The translations under genes and the position numbers were made by a program. Positions 59,131-59,768 of a stretch of DNA of 59,768 bases are shown here, one piece after another. The first letter of the stretch is position 1, and each line of letters opens with the position of its first letter. Source of the stretch: Verrucomicrobiota bacterium (lineage in GTDB: Bacteria; Verrucomicrobiota; Verrucomicrobiia; Limisphaerales; UBA9464); contig VHCG01000022.1 of assembly GCA_016871805.1 (NCBI GenBank), forward strand, positions 1 through 59,768. Direction: 5' to 3'. Under the pieces are notes generated by a model. That model had not been told where the DNA came from, made no database searches, and was given only the letters and a program-made list of their open reading frames with translations.

Positions 59131-59768
59131 TCACGACTCCACACCGCCGCCCGACCGACGCTGCGCCCGGCGCTTCGCCTCCAGCAGCCGACTCGTCGGG
59201 GTCGAGGGTTCCCCAGCCGCTGGGCCCGATCCTGTGTCGCCCACCACGCGATCTGGTTGGTTGGACCCACCGCGTGGGTCAGGAATCCCGGGTTTTCCGG
59301 AACTACCCGACGGGCTCATGCCGACCACGGCGGTTGGGGCAGGTCCACCGACTGGGACCACAGCCTCCCCAGCCTGACCCACGAGGGTCCGATCTTCGCG
59401 GACCCGATCCCTGGCCGTGAGCAGCGACTGGAGCCCTTCCTCCACGGGCGACGAGGTCGTACCAGCACCCCAACCCAGCCGAGCTCGGATTCCGGCCCAC
59501 CAACGGGCCCATTCCGACGGGTCGACCTCCACCCGACGCACCCCCACGTCGATCACCATCAGCACCACGAAGCACTGCAGCAACGCCTGCCAGAGATCGC
59601 TCGCACGGAAGGTGCGTCGGCGATTCCGCAGGAACGGGTTGTCGGTCACGGGATCCAGGACCTTCCCTCCCCCCGCATCGGCAAGGCGCTGCAACCGGGC
59701 GCGGTCCGGTCCGTCGGTCTCGAACTCCGGCGAGTGGTTGACGCTGGTCCCAAGCACTTGGGATCCGG
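59131..59768 (-). CDS. C-terminal part of a membrane protein, VWA/glutamine-amidotransferase-like
   Basis: The last 210 or so residues of a gene that enters from the right edge, stop TGA at 59131. The visible part reads ARLQRLADAGGGKVLDPVTDNPF, then one membrane helix (DLWQALLQCFVVLMVIDVGVRRVEVDPSEW), then a low-complexity Gly/Pro/Ser-rich tail. This ending is typical of large Verrucomicrobiota and Planctomycetes membrane proteins with a VWA or class I glutamine-amidotransferase-like domain, but that domain lies outside the window. Confidence 0.6.
   Translation of the reverse strand, partial: GSQVLGTSVNHSPEFETDGPDRARLQRLADAGGGKVLDPVTDNPFLRNRRRTFRASDLWQALLQCFVVLMVIDVGVRRVEVDPSEWARWWAGIRARLGWGAGTTSSPVEEGLQSLLTARDRVREDRTLVGQAGEAVVPVGGPAPTAVVGMSPSGSSGKPGIPDPRGGSNQPDRVVGDTGSGPAAGEPSTPTSRLLEAKRRAQRRSGGGVES

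Overview
The window looks like chromosomal DNA of a high-GC member of the Verrucomicrobiota (PVC superphylum), perhaps close to the Pedosphaera/Limisphaera group. The evidence is indirect. It carries a PVC-type GDSL/membrane-bound-dehydrogenase protein, many large secreted proteins with calcium-binding, LamG, Ig-like or TPR modules, a SUMF1 protein fused to a TIM barrel, a sialate O-acetylesterase fusion, and a single-anchor sdhCAB operon. No rRNA or tRNA was seen, so the assignment is an inference.

Layout. Positions 1-410 hold the 3' tail of a Y1/REP-associated transposase element, and a complete copy lies at 57353-58805, so the window is bracketed by two directly repeated elements. Between them, 515-10048 holds a TPR/SGNH esterase, a long TPR protein, a secreted metallophosphatase, an unknown protein and a nucleotide-sugar dehydrogenase. 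10185-18282 is mostly housekeeping: an Old Yellow Enzyme, a DUF3516 helicase, two tandem thymidylate-kinase-like proteins, moaC, HPr, gatC, a TPR protein and coaD. 18562-27136 is dominated by exported proteins, including the SUMF1-TIM barrel fusion and a broken lectin-like gene. 27237-33865 holds recQ, a short GspE-type ATPase divergent from a sigma-54 regulator, and nnrDE. 33883-39321 holds a second broken exported gene, a CAP-domain protein with 279-bp repeats, and a HAD phosphatase. 39431-42991 is sdhCAB. 43199-49051 is a run of plus-strand enzymes (FAH family, Tat-exported TIM barrel, nitrilase superfamily, AIM24, SASA-alpha/beta hydrolase). The minus strand from 56967 down to 49147 carries amt, the PVC GDSL protein, a secreted C25-like protein and moaA. 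The right edge has insertion-sequence debris and the 3' part of a large membrane protein.

How the genes work together. Energy metabolism is represented by sdhCAB, cofactor synthesis by moaA/moaC, coaD and nnrDE, translation by gatC, and nitrogen uptake by amt. The rest is mainly extracytoplasmic degradation and surface chemistry typical of heterotrophic Verrucomicrobiota living on polysaccharide. Two exported-protein genes are interrupted by in-frame TAG codons. TAG ends at least eleven intact genes here, so plain nonsense decay is the simplest reading. The items most worth a second look are the tandem kinases with an altered P-loop, the SUMF1-TIM barrel and SASA-hydrolase fusions, a terminator with no gene in front of it upstream of the first kinase, and the flanking mobile elements with their shared inverted motif. 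No complete, clearly new defence or biosynthetic system was found.
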